From the NCBI RefSeq assembly GCF_002218085.1, contig NZ_BDUC01000001.1, positions 186,001 to 250,000 of the forward strand: a stretch of 64,000 nucleotides of DNA, in the 5' to 3' direction. The notes below the pieces were generated by a model. The model saw only the letters and a program-made list of their open reading frames with translations. It was not told the DNA's origin and ran no database searches. The first letter of the stretch is position 1. Every line of letters begins with the position of its first letter. This DNA is from Tolypothrix sp. NIES-4075. Lineage in GTDB: Bacteria > Cyanobacteriota > Cyanobacteriia > Cyanobacteriales > Nostocaceae. Shown piece by piece: positions 27,220-35,787 of the stretch. The position numbers and the translations under genes were made by a program.

Positions 27220-28338
27220 TTACCGAATACCAGTTTTTACTTGACTACCGTTTGCTTGTGTCGTATCTTCGGCTACTTCTACACCAAAGACGCGGCTAAA
27301 GGTTTTTTCGACTTTGTAACCAGAATCAATCGATTCTAAAGGGTCTTTCCGCAGTCGGTGACGCAGACATAGAGTAATTACGCGACGGATATCATCAATT
27401 GTTACTTCGGTGCGTCCTTCAAATGCAGCGATCGCTTTCGCGGCACGGTTGGTTACAATGTCACCACGCAAGCCATCTACATCAAGTTGCGAACAAACTT
27501 CCGAAATCTTCACCCGCAAGTCATAATCAATTTTCACTTCTGGCAAAAGCTTCTGAGCATTGACTATTTTCTCTTGTAGTGCTTCTTGACTAGTTTGGTT
27601 TTTATCAACAAATTCCAGTGGATTTTGGTCAAATTCTGCTCTTTGCTCCACGATTTCCACTCGCAAAGCGGGTTCTTTTACGGTGTGAATTTCGGCGTGC
27701 ATTCCAAAACGGTCAAGCAATTGAGGACGTAATTCACCTTCTTCAGGGTTTCCTGAACCTACTAGCACAAAACGCGCCGGATGTCTAATAGAAATACCTT
27801 CACGTTCTACCGTGTTCCACCCGCTAGCGGCAGAATCTAGTAGCACGTCTACCAAGTGGTCATCGAGCAAATTGACTTCATCCACATAAAGAATACCCCG
27901 GTTAGCTTTTGCTAAAAGTCCCGGTTCAAAGGCTTTTACACCTTCAGACAAAGCCTTTTCAATATCGATAGTACCGCAAACCCGGTCTTCTGTAGCTCCT
28001 AGAGGCAAGTCTACCATGATGACTTTTTTCTGAACTACAGGAATTTCGGCTCCTTGTTCTAGTAAAGCGCGAACTTCATCGCTCATGATATCAGGGTCTT
28101 TTGGGTCACTATTGAAGGGGTCATTGGCAACCACGGGAATTTCTGGCAACAAATCAGCCAGTGCGCGGATGGTTGTGGATTTGCCGGTGCCGCGATCGCC
28201 CATAATCATAACACCACCAATTTTCGGATCGATCACATTTAACAGCAGTGCCAGTTTCATTTCTTCCTGACCGACAATTGCCGTAAACGGAAACACTACC
28301 CGACGCGTACTAGCCGTGGTTTGAGCTGTAGGACTCAC
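27220..28338 (-). CDS. chlI: ChlI, magnesium chelatase AAA+ subunit
   Basis: 372 residues. Walker A GDRGTGKST, Walker B ILYVDEVNLLDDH, sensor GSGNPEEGELRPQLLDRFGMH and the arginine finger region are all present; N-terminus FPFTAIVGQEEMKLAL is typical. ChlI with ChlD and ChlH inserts Mg into protoporphyrin IX for chlorophyll synthesis. The very end (TGIR and stop) is coded right where an STRR begins, so the array marks the gene boundary. Upstream spacer of 165 bp is divergent from a Uma2 gene. Confidence 0.96.
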   Translation of the reverse strand: MSPTAQTTASTRRVVFPFTAIVGQEEMKLALLLNVIDPKIGGVMIMGDRGTGKSTTIRALADLLPEIPVVANDPFNSDPKDPDIMSDEVRALLEQGAEIPVVQKKVIMVDLPLGATEDRVCGTIDIEKALSEGVKAFEPGLLAKANRGILYVDEVNLLDDHLVDVLLDSAASGWNTVEREGISIRHPARFVLVGSGNPEEGELRPQLLDRFGMHAEIHTVKEPALRVEIVEQRAEFDQNPLEFVDKNQTSQEALQEKIVNAQKLLPEVKIDYDLRVKISEVCSQLDVDGLRGDIVTNRAAKAIAAFEGRTEVTIDDIRRVITLCLRHRLRKDPLESIDSGYKVEKTFSRVFGVEVAEDTTQANGSQVKTGIR

Positions 28339-28503
28339 GCTTATTACCTTATCAATACTTTTCTTATTACCGCTTTTTATTGTGCCACAGTTGCGGAGTC
28401 AGGTAAAAGGTAAAACAAGAGAAACTGCTGCATTGCCAATATGACCACAATCGCTTTCCTTACGTTTACGATCTGAAATTAGAAGATAAGTGTCAAATCC
28501 ATC

Positions 28504-29181
28504 ATGTTAAAGTACGATCCATTAGCTTGCTTGCCCTCTTCTGAGGAACTGCCCGACTCGGACGATACTCCTGTGGATAATGAATTACAAGATTTAATTC
28601 CCGGTTTACTTAAAGCCATATTAGCTATGGCTTGGGCTTCGCGGATGGATTGGTTTTTTGGCGTTGATATGGGAGTATATTACGAACCAAATCTACCGCC
28701 AATAGTACCAGATGGATTTTTGAGTTTGGGAGTTGAGCGGTTTTTTGATGAAAACCTCCGTCTGAGTTATGCGATTTGGGAAGAAGAGCAAGTTCCCATA
28801 TTAGTGCTGGAAGTAGTTTCTCAAAGTTATCGTGGGGAGTACACAACCAAGAAAGACGAGTATGCAAAGCTAGGAGTCTTGTATTATGTAGTCTACAATC
28901 CCACTCGCCGCCGCAAGCCACGTTTTGAAGTTTACAAGTTAGTAAATGGCGATTATCAATTACAAGATAGCAATCCTGTATGGCTACCGGAGGTTAATTT
29001 GGGAATTGGTATGGAAACGGGAACTTATCAAAGTATCACCCGCCAGTGGTTGTATTGGTATAACGAGGATGGAAAAAGATTGTTAACACCAGAAGAACAA
29101 GCAAAACAAGCTCAACAACGCGCCGAAATATTGGCGGAAAGGTTAAGGGAGCTTGGTGTAGATCCTGATTCAATTGCTTGA
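28504..29181 (+). CDS. Uma2 family putative restriction endonuclease
   Basis: 225 residues. The PD-(D/E)XK-like core is visible: IVPDGFLSLGV (Asp), then ILVLEVVSQSY (Glu), then the KKDEYAKLGVLYYVVYNP block. The C-terminal coiled coil RLLTPEEQAKQAQQRAEILAERLRELGVDPDSIA is the usual Uma2 tail. This family is hugely expanded in filamentous cyanobacteria and its biological role is poorly known. A second member lies at 52024-52749. Monocistronic. Confidence 0.85.
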   Translation: MLKYDPLACLPSSEELPDSDDTPVDNELQDLIPGLLKAILAMAWASRMDWFFGVDMGVYYEPNLPPIVPDGFLSLGVERFFDENLRLSYAIWEEEQVPILVLEVVSQSYRGEYTTKKDEYAKLGVLYYVVYNPTRRRKPRFEVYKLVNGDYQLQDSNPVWLPEVNLGIGMETGTYQSITRQWLYWYNEDGKRLLTPEEQAKQAQQRAEILAERLRELGVDPDSIA

Positions 29182-29330
29182 CCGTAATTACCGTCAGATG
29201 AACGGAGCGATTTTATTTGCGGAGTGCCTAGTACCGCAAGGCGGAAGTCACGCATTCAAAAGTATTATGGAATAAGCTATTTAGGGATTTGAAATGGTTG
29301 CTCTATTTACGCCGTGGCGTACTAGGTAGT

Positions 29331-29774
29331 TCATTTTACCAACGCCTTCGTGCCCTCGACATTTAGCGTTGCGTTCTCTGTATTCAGTGTCATCACTGCT
29401 GCAATCGTCGTCGTTGGTGCAGTCGTCAGTACAGTTTTCCCCACGGGTCGCTTACTACTCTTGCGTGGTTTACCCCCTGCCTGCATATACTGCAAACTGT
29501 TCTTGCCATAGCGCGTTGCTACACTCATCAACATTTTTTCCGAGTAGTTTCTCAACTCCTCCTCTAGCAATTCAATCTGCCCCACCGCTTCATCCAGCGT
29601 AGAAAGCATCGTGTTGTAGCTCGATAGCTTCATTTGCAAGGTTTGAATCCGCCTTTCATACTCCGCTAAACTCAAGCCATCGCCAAACTCAAGCGTTTCG
29701 CTAATCGATCGCATCCCCGATATCCGTAGCGTTGCCTTATCCAATACGATAGAACTGCGTTTCAGTCGTGCCAT
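29331..29774 (-). CDS. Coiled-coil hypothetical protein
   Basis: 147 residues from ATG 29774, which follows GAGAGG at a good distance; a longer reading to 29873 adds 33 residues that look untranslated. The middle (about 35-85) is a strong heptad coiled coil (YERRIQTLQMKLSSYNTMLSTLDEAVGQIELLEEELRNYSEKM, split here only for description). The C-terminus is Thr/Ala-rich and disordered. No known family; probable cyanobacterial hypothetical. Confidence 0.6.
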   Translation of the reverse strand: MARLKRSSIVLDKATLRISGMRSISETLEFGDGLSLAEYERRIQTLQMKLSSYNTMLSTLDEAVGQIELLEEELRNYSEKMLMSVATRYGKNSLQYMQAGGKPRKSSKRPVGKTVLTTAPTTTIAAVMTLNTENATLNVEGTKALVK

Positions 29775-29980
29775 GAATGCCTCTCCTACAAAAACTCGTG
29801 TGGAAATTAGTACAGACTTGTGGTTCCACTTTAGCCATTTGCCATTCCTCTTTCCCTGAGTAAAAACCACCAAAACTGAAGTGAAGTTTACGGTGAAATC
29901 TGATATTTATTCCCTAATTTCACTTGGAATCCCTAGAATTCAAAGTATAAAAAATTTTATTTCTTGTTCTTAAGCCTTTG

Positions 29981-30251
29981 AATATCGTTTTGAAGTACTC
30001 AAATATCGTTTTGAAGTACTCAAATATCGTTTTGAAGTACTCAAATATCGTTTTGAAGTACTCAAATATCGTTTTGAAGTACTCAAATATCGTGTTGAAG
30101 TACTCAAATATCGTTTTGAAGTACTCAAATATCGTGTTGAAGTACTCAAATATCATTTTGAAGTACTCAAATATCGTTTTGAAGTACTCAAATATCGTTT
30201 TGAAGTACTCAAATATCGTGTTGAAGTACTCAAATATCGTTTTGAAGTACT
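29981..30251. repeat. 13-unit 21-bp tandem repeat array
   Basis: Thirteen head-to-tail units of 21 bp (AAATATCGTTTTGAAGTACTC); units 6, 8 and 12 have G for T (CGTGTTG), unit 9 has A for G, and the first and last are trimmed or altered at one edge. Length 21 keeps both strands open: plus reads the heptapeptide NIVLKYS, minus reads FEYFKTI. Each unit holds a central AGTACT. Confidence 0.95.
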
Positions 30252-30295
30252 TAACGCTCTTTTATTACTCTTGCCAGATGATATTTGAAACTTTT

Positions 30296-30320
30296 AGAGA
30301 CGTTGCACTGCAACGTCTCT
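30296..30320. repeat. Palindrome of the AGAGACGTT family
   Basis: AGAGACGTTGCA and TGCAACGTCTCT, separated by one C. Confidence 0.8.
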
Positions 30321-30405
30321 ACATTCTTCTTCATACTTCATCCTTCAGATGACTGCATGATGTAAAATAGAAATCCCGCTCACTGGGCAAATTTAGATAA
30401 GAAAA

Positions 30406-31356
30406 ATGAATCAGTTTCCCGCAACCAGCAGCAGTGTGGTAAAGGAAAAAGCCTTAGAATTAGGGTTTCACAAAGTTGGAATTGCAGCTGTAGATGAAGC
30501 AGATACTACACACGCGCAGCGGTTGCAAGCATGGCTAGAACTGGGTTATCATGCCGATATGAAATGGATGGCTTCACAGAAGCGTCAGGATATTCGGTTA
30601 GTAATGCCAGAAGCGCGATCGCTTATTTGTGTCGCTTTAAATTATTACACACCACATGAACGTCCCGAAGGTGAAGAATACGCCAAAATGTCTCGTTATG
30701 GCTGGGGACGAGATTATCACAAAGTCATGCACAAAAAACTTAAAGCGCTGACTACCTGGTTGCAAGAACAAGGAGAAGAAATTCAAGCGCTTGGTTATGC
30801 AGACACAGGACCAGTGCAAGATAAAGTATGGGCACAACAAGCGGGAATTGGCTGGATTGCGAAAAATGGTAATGTGATAACTAGGGAATATGGCTCTTGG
30901 GTATTTTTGGGAGAAGTGTTGACGAATTTGGAATTAGAAAGCGATCGCCCGCATACACAACACTGCGGTACTTGTACTCGTTGTCTTGACGCTTGTCCTA
31001 CCAATGCAATTACTCAGGAGTTTGTAATAGATGCCAATCGTTGCATAGCTTATCATACAATTGAAAATCGGGCAGAAAAATTGCCTCTTACAATTACACC
31101 TCATTTGCAAGGCTGGGTTGCTGGTTGCGATATCTGCCAAGATGTTTGTCCTTGGAATCAGCGTTTTGCTCGTACAACCGATGTGGTAGAGTTTCAACCT
31201 TACTCTGGGAATCTTGCGCCCAAGCTGATAGAATTAGCCAAAATATCAAATGAGGAGTGGAATAGACAATTTCCGGCATCCGCATTCAGGCGAATTAAAC
31301 CAGAAATGTTACGAAGAAATGCCCGTGCTAATCTAGACAACAAACTAGATGGATAG
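30406..31356 (+). CDS. queG: QueG, epoxyqueuosine reductase
   Basis: 316 residues. Cobalamin-binding N-domain, then two [4Fe-4S] motifs: CGTCTRCLDACPTNAI (about 187-202) and CDICQDVCPWN (about 240-250). EWNRQFPASAFRRIKPEMLRRNA is the typical C-terminal block. It reduces epoxyqueuosine to queuosine at the tRNA wobble position using B12. Length fits the short form of the family without C-terminal HEAT repeats. Start ATG 30406; followed by a HAD phosphatase on the same strand. Confidence 0.95.
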   Translation: MNQFPATSSSVVKEKALELGFHKVGIAAVDEADTTHAQRLQAWLELGYHADMKWMASQKRQDIRLVMPEARSLICVALNYYTPHERPEGEEYAKMSRYGWGRDYHKVMHKKLKALTTWLQEQGEEIQALGYADTGPVQDKVWAQQAGIGWIAKNGNVITREYGSWVFLGEVLTNLELESDRPHTQHCGTCTRCLDACPTNAITQEFVIDANRCIAYHTIENRAEKLPLTITPHLQGWVAGCDICQDVCPWNQRFARTTDVVEFQPYSGNLAPKLIELAKISNEEWNRQFPASAFRRIKPEMLRRNARANLDNKLDG

Positions 31357-31473
31357 CGGATTTGAGCAAGCTAAGGTAAAGCCTAAAGCATGAAAAAATA
31401 TACACATACTAGCTTCAACAAAGCATGAATAATTTCATACTTTTCTCTTCAGACTTTATATTTTATACTTCAG

Positions 31474-32109
31474 ATGACCCAGAAAGTAATTATTTTTGAT
31501 TTTGATGGCACAATTGCCGATACAGTAGATGCTCTGGTAAGTATTGCTAATCGTTTAGCCCTAGAATTTGGTTATATACAAATTACTCCAGAGGAACTTG
31601 CCCTTCTGAGGAATTTTACTTCTAGAGAAATTATTAAGTACTCAGGTATCTCGGTTTTCAAGATACCTTTTTTAGTGAAAAAAGTTAAATCAGAATTAAA
31701 AAATAAAATACACGAGTTCAAACCAATTCCCGGAATTAAAGAAGCTTTGATAGAACTTAAAAATGATGGTAATACGCTAGGAATTATCACCTCTAATTCT
31801 AAAGATAATGTCAGAGACTTCTTGCAAATAAACGATTTAGACACTTTATTTGAGTTTATCTATTCAGGAATCACAATTTTTGGTAAAACAACTATAATTA
31901 ATAACGTATTAAGGCAAAAACAACTAAAACCTCAAGAAGTTATTTATGTCGGCGATGAAACTAGAGATATAGAAGCATCCAAAAAAGCAAATATCAAAGT
32001 GATTGCAGTGACTTGGGGTTTCAATTCACAAGAAGTATTAAGCAAGCAAAATCCAAACTTTTTGATTCACCAACCAAGTCAACTGCTAGAAGTGATAAAA
32101 AATTGTTAA
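31474..32109 (+). CDS. HAD-family phosphatase (Gph/PGP-like)
   Basis: 211 residues. All HAD motifs: I IIFDFDGTIADT (Asp9 and Asp11), II IITSNS, III Lys in FGKTTI, and IV VGDETRDIEASKKA. The cap is small and helical (C1). This suggests phosphoglycolate phosphatase or a related enzyme, but the substrate is not determinable. Notably AT-rich relative to neighbours. Confidence 0.87.
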   Translation: MTQKVIIFDFDGTIADTVDALVSIANRLALEFGYIQITPEELALLRNFTSREIIKYSGISVFKIPFLVKKVKSELKNKIHEFKPIPGIKEALIELKNDGNTLGIITSNSKDNVRDFLQINDLDTLFEFIYSGITIFGKTTIINNVLRQKQLKPQEVIYVGDETRDIEASKKANIKVIAVTWGFNSQEVLSKQNPNFLIHQPSQLLEVIKNC

Positions 32110-32211
32110 TTGTAATAGGTAATTGGTAATTGGTAATTGCACATTCAGCAATGGGAATAAGAGATTCTTTCCATGTCCCATGCCCCATTACCAATTACCA
32201 GTTAAAAAAAC

Positions 32212-32586
32212 TTACTTTCCAGGTTGACCCTTTTCCAAAGCTTCTTCTACTAGGTCATCACTCACATTGCTTATACCTTCAGTTGTGGAATCGCCAACAT
32301 CCTTTGCCATATCTTTATAATCATCGGGATTACCAGTTGGCTGTGCTTGCGTTTTTGTTTCTTGTTGTTTGGGCACCTCTAACTTTGGTGCAGTTGTGGC
32401 TTTGGCTGCTGCTTCACCTTGACCTGTGCGGTCAACATCACTCACGCTTAATTCCTGTGCTGCTTTGTAATCAGCTTCCGCATCGACTGTTGGCGCTTTT
32501 TCTTCACCACTAGCGATGTTTTCAGCAGCTAATTGTGCGTCTTGGGTGGGAGCTTCCGCAACATTGGGCTTCACTTCATCAGGCAT
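32212..32586 (-). CDS. Acidic low-complexity hypothetical protein
   Basis: 124 residues, no hydrophobic core, rich in A, E, D, K, Q and T (MPDEVKPNVAEAPTQDAQLA at the start). Predicted largely disordered. Divergent from the carotenoid protein gene over a 247-bp spacer. Composition and the clear start after an AT-rich leader favour a real gene; function unknown. Confidence 0.55.
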   Translation of the reverse strand: MPDEVKPNVAEAPTQDAQLAAENIASGEEKAPTVDAEADYKAAQELSVSDVDRTGQGEAAAKATTAPKLEVPKQQETKTQAQPTGNPDDYKDMAKDVGDSTTEGISNVSDDLVEEALEKGQPGK

Positions 32587-32833
32587 AACTAACTTCCTAA
32601 GTAATTTTTCTATTTATGAGGTAATCGTAACAAAGTGATGTCTCATGTTCTTGGCATCTATAGATAGATTTTTACCTCTATTGAAAGGTAGATAAAAGTT
32701 TCGATATTTAATTTATAAAACTCTTTCTCTTGGAGGTCGATAACAAAGTCGTTAATAGTCAACAGTTAAACAGGTATTACTTTGAACTTTTTGACGCAGA
32801 TTGAATTCGATTAAATAACCTGGGAGATAAATT

Positions 32834-33364
32834 ATGACTGCAAGTGACAATAAAGCGGAACAAGCATTAGGCAATAGAACTCACAAAGTGGTAGAGGCGT
32901 TTAATAAGCTAGATACTGATGCCAAACTAGTTTGGTTTTATTTGGTTTATAAAAAAATGGGTAGTTCAATTACTCCTGCTGCGCCGGCTGCTGCGGAACC
33001 AGAACTAGCACCGAAGCTACTAGCAGATTTTTATGAATTGTCTGATGAGCAGCAATTAAACATTATGCGGGAACTTGTGAATCGTCAAGACACAGAATAT
33101 TCTCGGATTTATGGCGCGTTAAAAGAAAATAATCAGCTATTAGTTTGGTATGCTTGGGCAATTGGTATGGATGAGAAAAAAATAATTGGGATGCCAGAAA
33201 ATTACAAAGCAAGTGAGCCAATTAATAATCTGCTTTCCCAAACAGAAGGGCTTGATTTTGAAGAGCAAATGTCAATATTCCGGACAATTGTCGGTGAAAT
33301 GGGCTATACCGATGTGAAGCCAATTGAAACGCAAGCACAAACTGGTAAAACGTCTAGTCTTTAA
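32834..33364 (+). CDS. Helical carotenoid protein (OCP N-terminal-domain homologue)
   Basis: 176 residues covering only the helical OCP N-domain, with no C-terminal NTF2-like domain. Diagnostic stretch: VVEAFNKLDTDAKLVWFYLVYKKMGSSITPAAP, and later LLVWYAWAIGMDE, which carries the aromatic residues that contact the carotenoid in OCP. Stand-alone N-domains (HCPs) in Nostoc-type cyanobacteria bind canthaxanthin-like carotenoids and act in singlet-oxygen quenching or phycobilisome quenching depending on paralogue. Which of HCP1-4 this is cannot be decided here. GGGAGATAAATTATG gives a good start. No OCP or CTDH gene is adjacent. Confidence 0.88.
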   Translation: MTASDNKAEQALGNRTHKVVEAFNKLDTDAKLVWFYLVYKKMGSSITPAAPAAAEPELAPKLLADFYELSDEQQLNIMRELVNRQDTEYSRIYGALKENNQLLVWYAWAIGMDEKKIIGMPENYKASEPINNLLSQTEGLDFEEQMSIFRTIVGEMGYTDVKPIETQAQTGKTSSL

Positions 33365-33373
33365 TATTAATTT

Positions 33374-33400
33374 GTAGTAAGCACGCTTTGTGCTTACTAC
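33374..33400. terminator. Palindrome between convergent genes
   Basis: GTAGTAAGCAC pairs with GTGCTTACTAC over a 5-nt loop; a longer relative with the same ends lies at 34213-34263 inside the exporter operon. Probably a dispersed repeat serving as a terminator. Confidence 0.6.
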
Positions 33401-33406
33401 GAAAAT

Positions 33407-34171
33407 TTAGGATGTTGTTAGGTGGTTTAAGTCGGATGGTGTCATGTTGGAATGTACCACTTGACCATCACGAAACCAAACTATGCGTTGAGTTTGGCGG
33501 GCAACTTCTGGTTCATGAGTTACCATGACAACGGTGATACCACTAGCGTTAAGTTCGCTGAAGATATCTAATACTTCTTGGGTTGTACGAGAATCAAGTG
33601 CGCCGGTGGGTTCATCAGCTAAAAGGACGACGGGACGGTTGACAATGGCGCGGGCGATCGCTACTCTTTGTTGTTGTCCTCCTGATAGTTGAGTTGGTTT
33701 GTTGTTGAGACGCTTTTCTAAGCCTACTCTCTTGAGTGCTTCGGCTGCGCGATCGCGTCTTTCAGTGTTACTCACACCCGCATACACCATCGGCAAAATT
33801 ACATTTTCTAATGCCGATAGTTGAGGTAATAGGTGGAATTGTTGAAACACAAATCCTAACTTTTTGTTACGAATATGTGCTAAAGCGCCATCGTCTACTT
33901 GTGCTACATCAACGTTATCTAAATAATAATGTCCTGATGTCGGGCGATCCAAACAACCGATAATATTCATTGCCGTGGATTTACCAGAACCAGAAGGTCC
34001 CATAATCGAACAATATTCGCCCTGTTCTATAATCAAGTTGACATCTTTGAGCGCTTTGACTTCTGTTTCACCACTACCATAAATTTTAAAGACATTCTCA
34101 ATGCGAATAATCACACTTTTAGGAGTGGGATTGGGAATACGGGAATCGGTAATTGAAAGAGTATTTGCCAT
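33407..34171 (-). CDS. MacB/DevA-like ABC exporter ATPase
   Basis: 254 residues. IRIENVFKIYGSGETEVKALKDV, Walker A GPSGSGKST, Q-loop VFQQFHLLPQ, signature LSGGQQQR, Walker B LLADEPTGALD, H-loop VTHE. The wording is typical for the LolD/MacB group. Third gene of a minus-strand adaptor-permease-ATPase set, equivalent in order to devBCA, which exports glycolipids for heterocyst envelopes in Nostoc. Substrate here is unknown: cyanobacteria have several such sets. Confidence 0.9.
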   Translation of the reverse strand: MANTLSITDSRIPNPTPKSVIIRIENVFKIYGSGETEVKALKDVNLIIEQGEYCSIMGPSGSGKSTAMNIIGCLDRPTSGHYYLDNVDVAQVDDGALAHIRNKKLGFVFQQFHLLPQLSALENVILPMVYAGVSNTERRDRAAEALKRVGLEKRLNNKPTQLSGGQQQRVAIARAIVNRPVVLLADEPTGALDSRTTQEVLDIFSELNASGITVVMVTHEPEVARQTQRIVWFRDGQVVHSNMTPSDLNHLTTS

Positions 34172-34212
34172 AAGGATTTTCTTAAAAGTTAAGGTTAAAG
34201 CGTGAGTATAAA

Positions 34213-34263
34213 TCTGTAGTAAGCACTTCAGTGCTTAAATATAAGCACTAAAGTGCTTACTAC
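34213..34263. repeat. Long GTAGTAAGCAC palindrome inside the exporter operon
   Basis: GTAGTAAGCACTTCAGTGCTTA and its imperfect inverse ending AAGTGCTTACTAC, each half itself partly palindromic (CACTTCAGTG). Lies between permease and ATPase genes. Confidence 0.7.
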
Positions 34264-34387
34264 GAGCGTAATTTAAGTTGTTTGTGTGACAGTTGCGTAA
34301 ATCTTGATGAAACTGAGAGGGAAGAGGACGAAACTTCAAATTTAAAAATTTACCCTTGTCTGCGAATCTTTTTATCTTGCCATTAAC

Positions 34388-35605
34388 CTAAGCACTACGT
34401 AGCGCAACAATCGGATCGAGTTTAGCAGCGCGACGTGCAGGGACAACACCAAAGAATAAACCGATACCACCAGAAACGCCAACGGCAAGAGCGATCGCTA
34501 CAGGAGAAATAGCTGCTTCTAAAGGAGTCAGCGCCCCTACTAGCATAATGCCACTGATACCAATTCCAGTGCCAATTAAACCACCAGCGGCTGAGAGAAT
34601 TACTGCCTCAATCATGAACTGTAGCAGAATATCTTGTTGAGTTGCGCCGATCGCTTTTCGCAATCCAATTTCTTGAGTGCGTTCGGTGACGGAAACAAGC
34701 ATAATATTCATGATGCCAATACCGCCGACGACTAAAGAAATGCCGGCGATGGCTGCGAGCATAATTGTTAACGCGCCAGTAATTTGACCGACAGTTTGCA
34801 GTGCATCTTTTTGAGTGCGGATGGTAAAATCATCTTCGTTGATTAATTTGTGTCGCAGTCGCAGCAAGTTAGTAATTTGAAACTCTGCCGCATCTACACT
34901 GTCTGAATTCTTCGCCGAAGCGACGATATAAGTTACCTCTAATCCGTAGGGAGAAGTTTTTCCCACCAAGCGATTTGCCGAGGTGGTGACGGGTGTAATT
35001 GCGGCTTCGTCGTAATCAGCACCAACGCTGGAACCTTTAGCTGCTAACACTCCAATTATTTGAAAGCTGGCATTTTTGATTCGCATTTGCTGCCCGATGG
35101 GGTTAGAATTGCCAAAAAGTTTTTCTGCCAAATCAGCACCCAAGACAACAACTTGGTTGCTGCGCTTCATGTCTATATCGGTGAAAAATCGCCCTTTTGC
35201 TGTTTCAAAATCACGTACGACCAAAAAGGAAGGAGTCGTACCGATAATGTTGACATCGGTGTTGCGGTTGCGGTAAGTCACCACCTGCCTGCTGTTTAGC
35301 TCCGCCGTCACAGCTGCTACAGTTGGGACTTGAGAAGCGATCGCACTTGCATCTTCTAAAATTAAAGTTTTTGGCACATCACGGGAGACGCGCTGAGTTT
35401 CTTGATTACCGGGAATTATAAATATTACGTTTGGTCCTAACGACTCAAGCTGTTTATTAACGTACTTTTGTCCAGCTTGCCCGATGCCAATCATCGCAAT
35501 TACCGAGGCATTACCGATGACGATACCCAACATTGTCAAGGCACTGCGTAACTTATTTGACAGCAGAGTATTCCCTGCCATTTTGACGCTTTCGAGAATG
35601 TTCAT
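34388..35605 (-). CDS. MacB/DevC-like ABC exporter permease
   Basis: 405 residues from ATG 35605 (MNILESVKMAGNTLLSNKLRSALTMLGIVIG). A longer in-frame reading to 35725 runs through an STRR and is rejected. One N-terminal helix (about 20-42), a periplasmic MacB_PCD domain (about 45-270) and three C-terminal helices in the FtsX-like domain, with GIGIMNIMLVSVTERTQEIGLRKAIGA as hallmark. Works with the adaptor and ATPase of this set. Confidence 0.9.
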   Translation of the reverse strand: MNILESVKMAGNTLLSNKLRSALTMLGIVIGNASVIAMIGIGQAGQKYVNKQLESLGPNVIFIIPGNQETQRVSRDVPKTLILEDASAIASQVPTVAAVTAELNSRQVVTYRNRNTDVNIIGTTPSFLVVRDFETAKGRFFTDIDMKRSNQVVVLGADLAEKLFGNSNPIGQQMRIKNASFQIIGVLAAKGSSVGADYDEAAITPVTTSANRLVGKTSPYGLEVTYIVASAKNSDSVDAAEFQITNLLRLRHKLINEDDFTIRTQKDALQTVGQITGALTIMLAAIAGISLVVGGIGIMNIMLVSVTERTQEIGLRKAIGATQQDILLQFMIEAVILSAAGGLIGTGIGISGIMLVGALTPLEAAISPVAIALAVGVSGGIGLFFGVVPARRAAKLDPIVALRSA

Positions 35606-35787
35606 AAGAATTGGTAATAGGTAATTGGGAATTGGGAATTGGTAATAGGTAATTGGGCATTGGGAATAGGGAATTGGGCATTGGGCATCGGTAATAATTC
35701 TTTTTAAGCGTCCAAGCGTCCCCATTACCCATTACCCATTACCCATTTCCTATTCCCCATTCCCCATTCCCTATTCCCCATTCCCCA
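35606..35787. repeat. STRR arrays between adaptor and permease genes
   Basis: GGTAATT/GGGAATT/GGGCATT heptamers, a core TTTTTAAGCGTCC, then ATTACCC and ATTCCCC heptamers. The core and flanks repeat at 27160-27220 and 37590-37620. Confidence 0.85.

Noticed and set aside
29978..30352. Plus-strand ORF of NIVLKYS repeats as a protein-coding gene
   Set aside because: Openness is explained by a 21-bp period; the opposite strand is equally open, there is no clear Shine-Dalgarno, and the non-repeat tail looks random. Kept as a repeat and as a finding.
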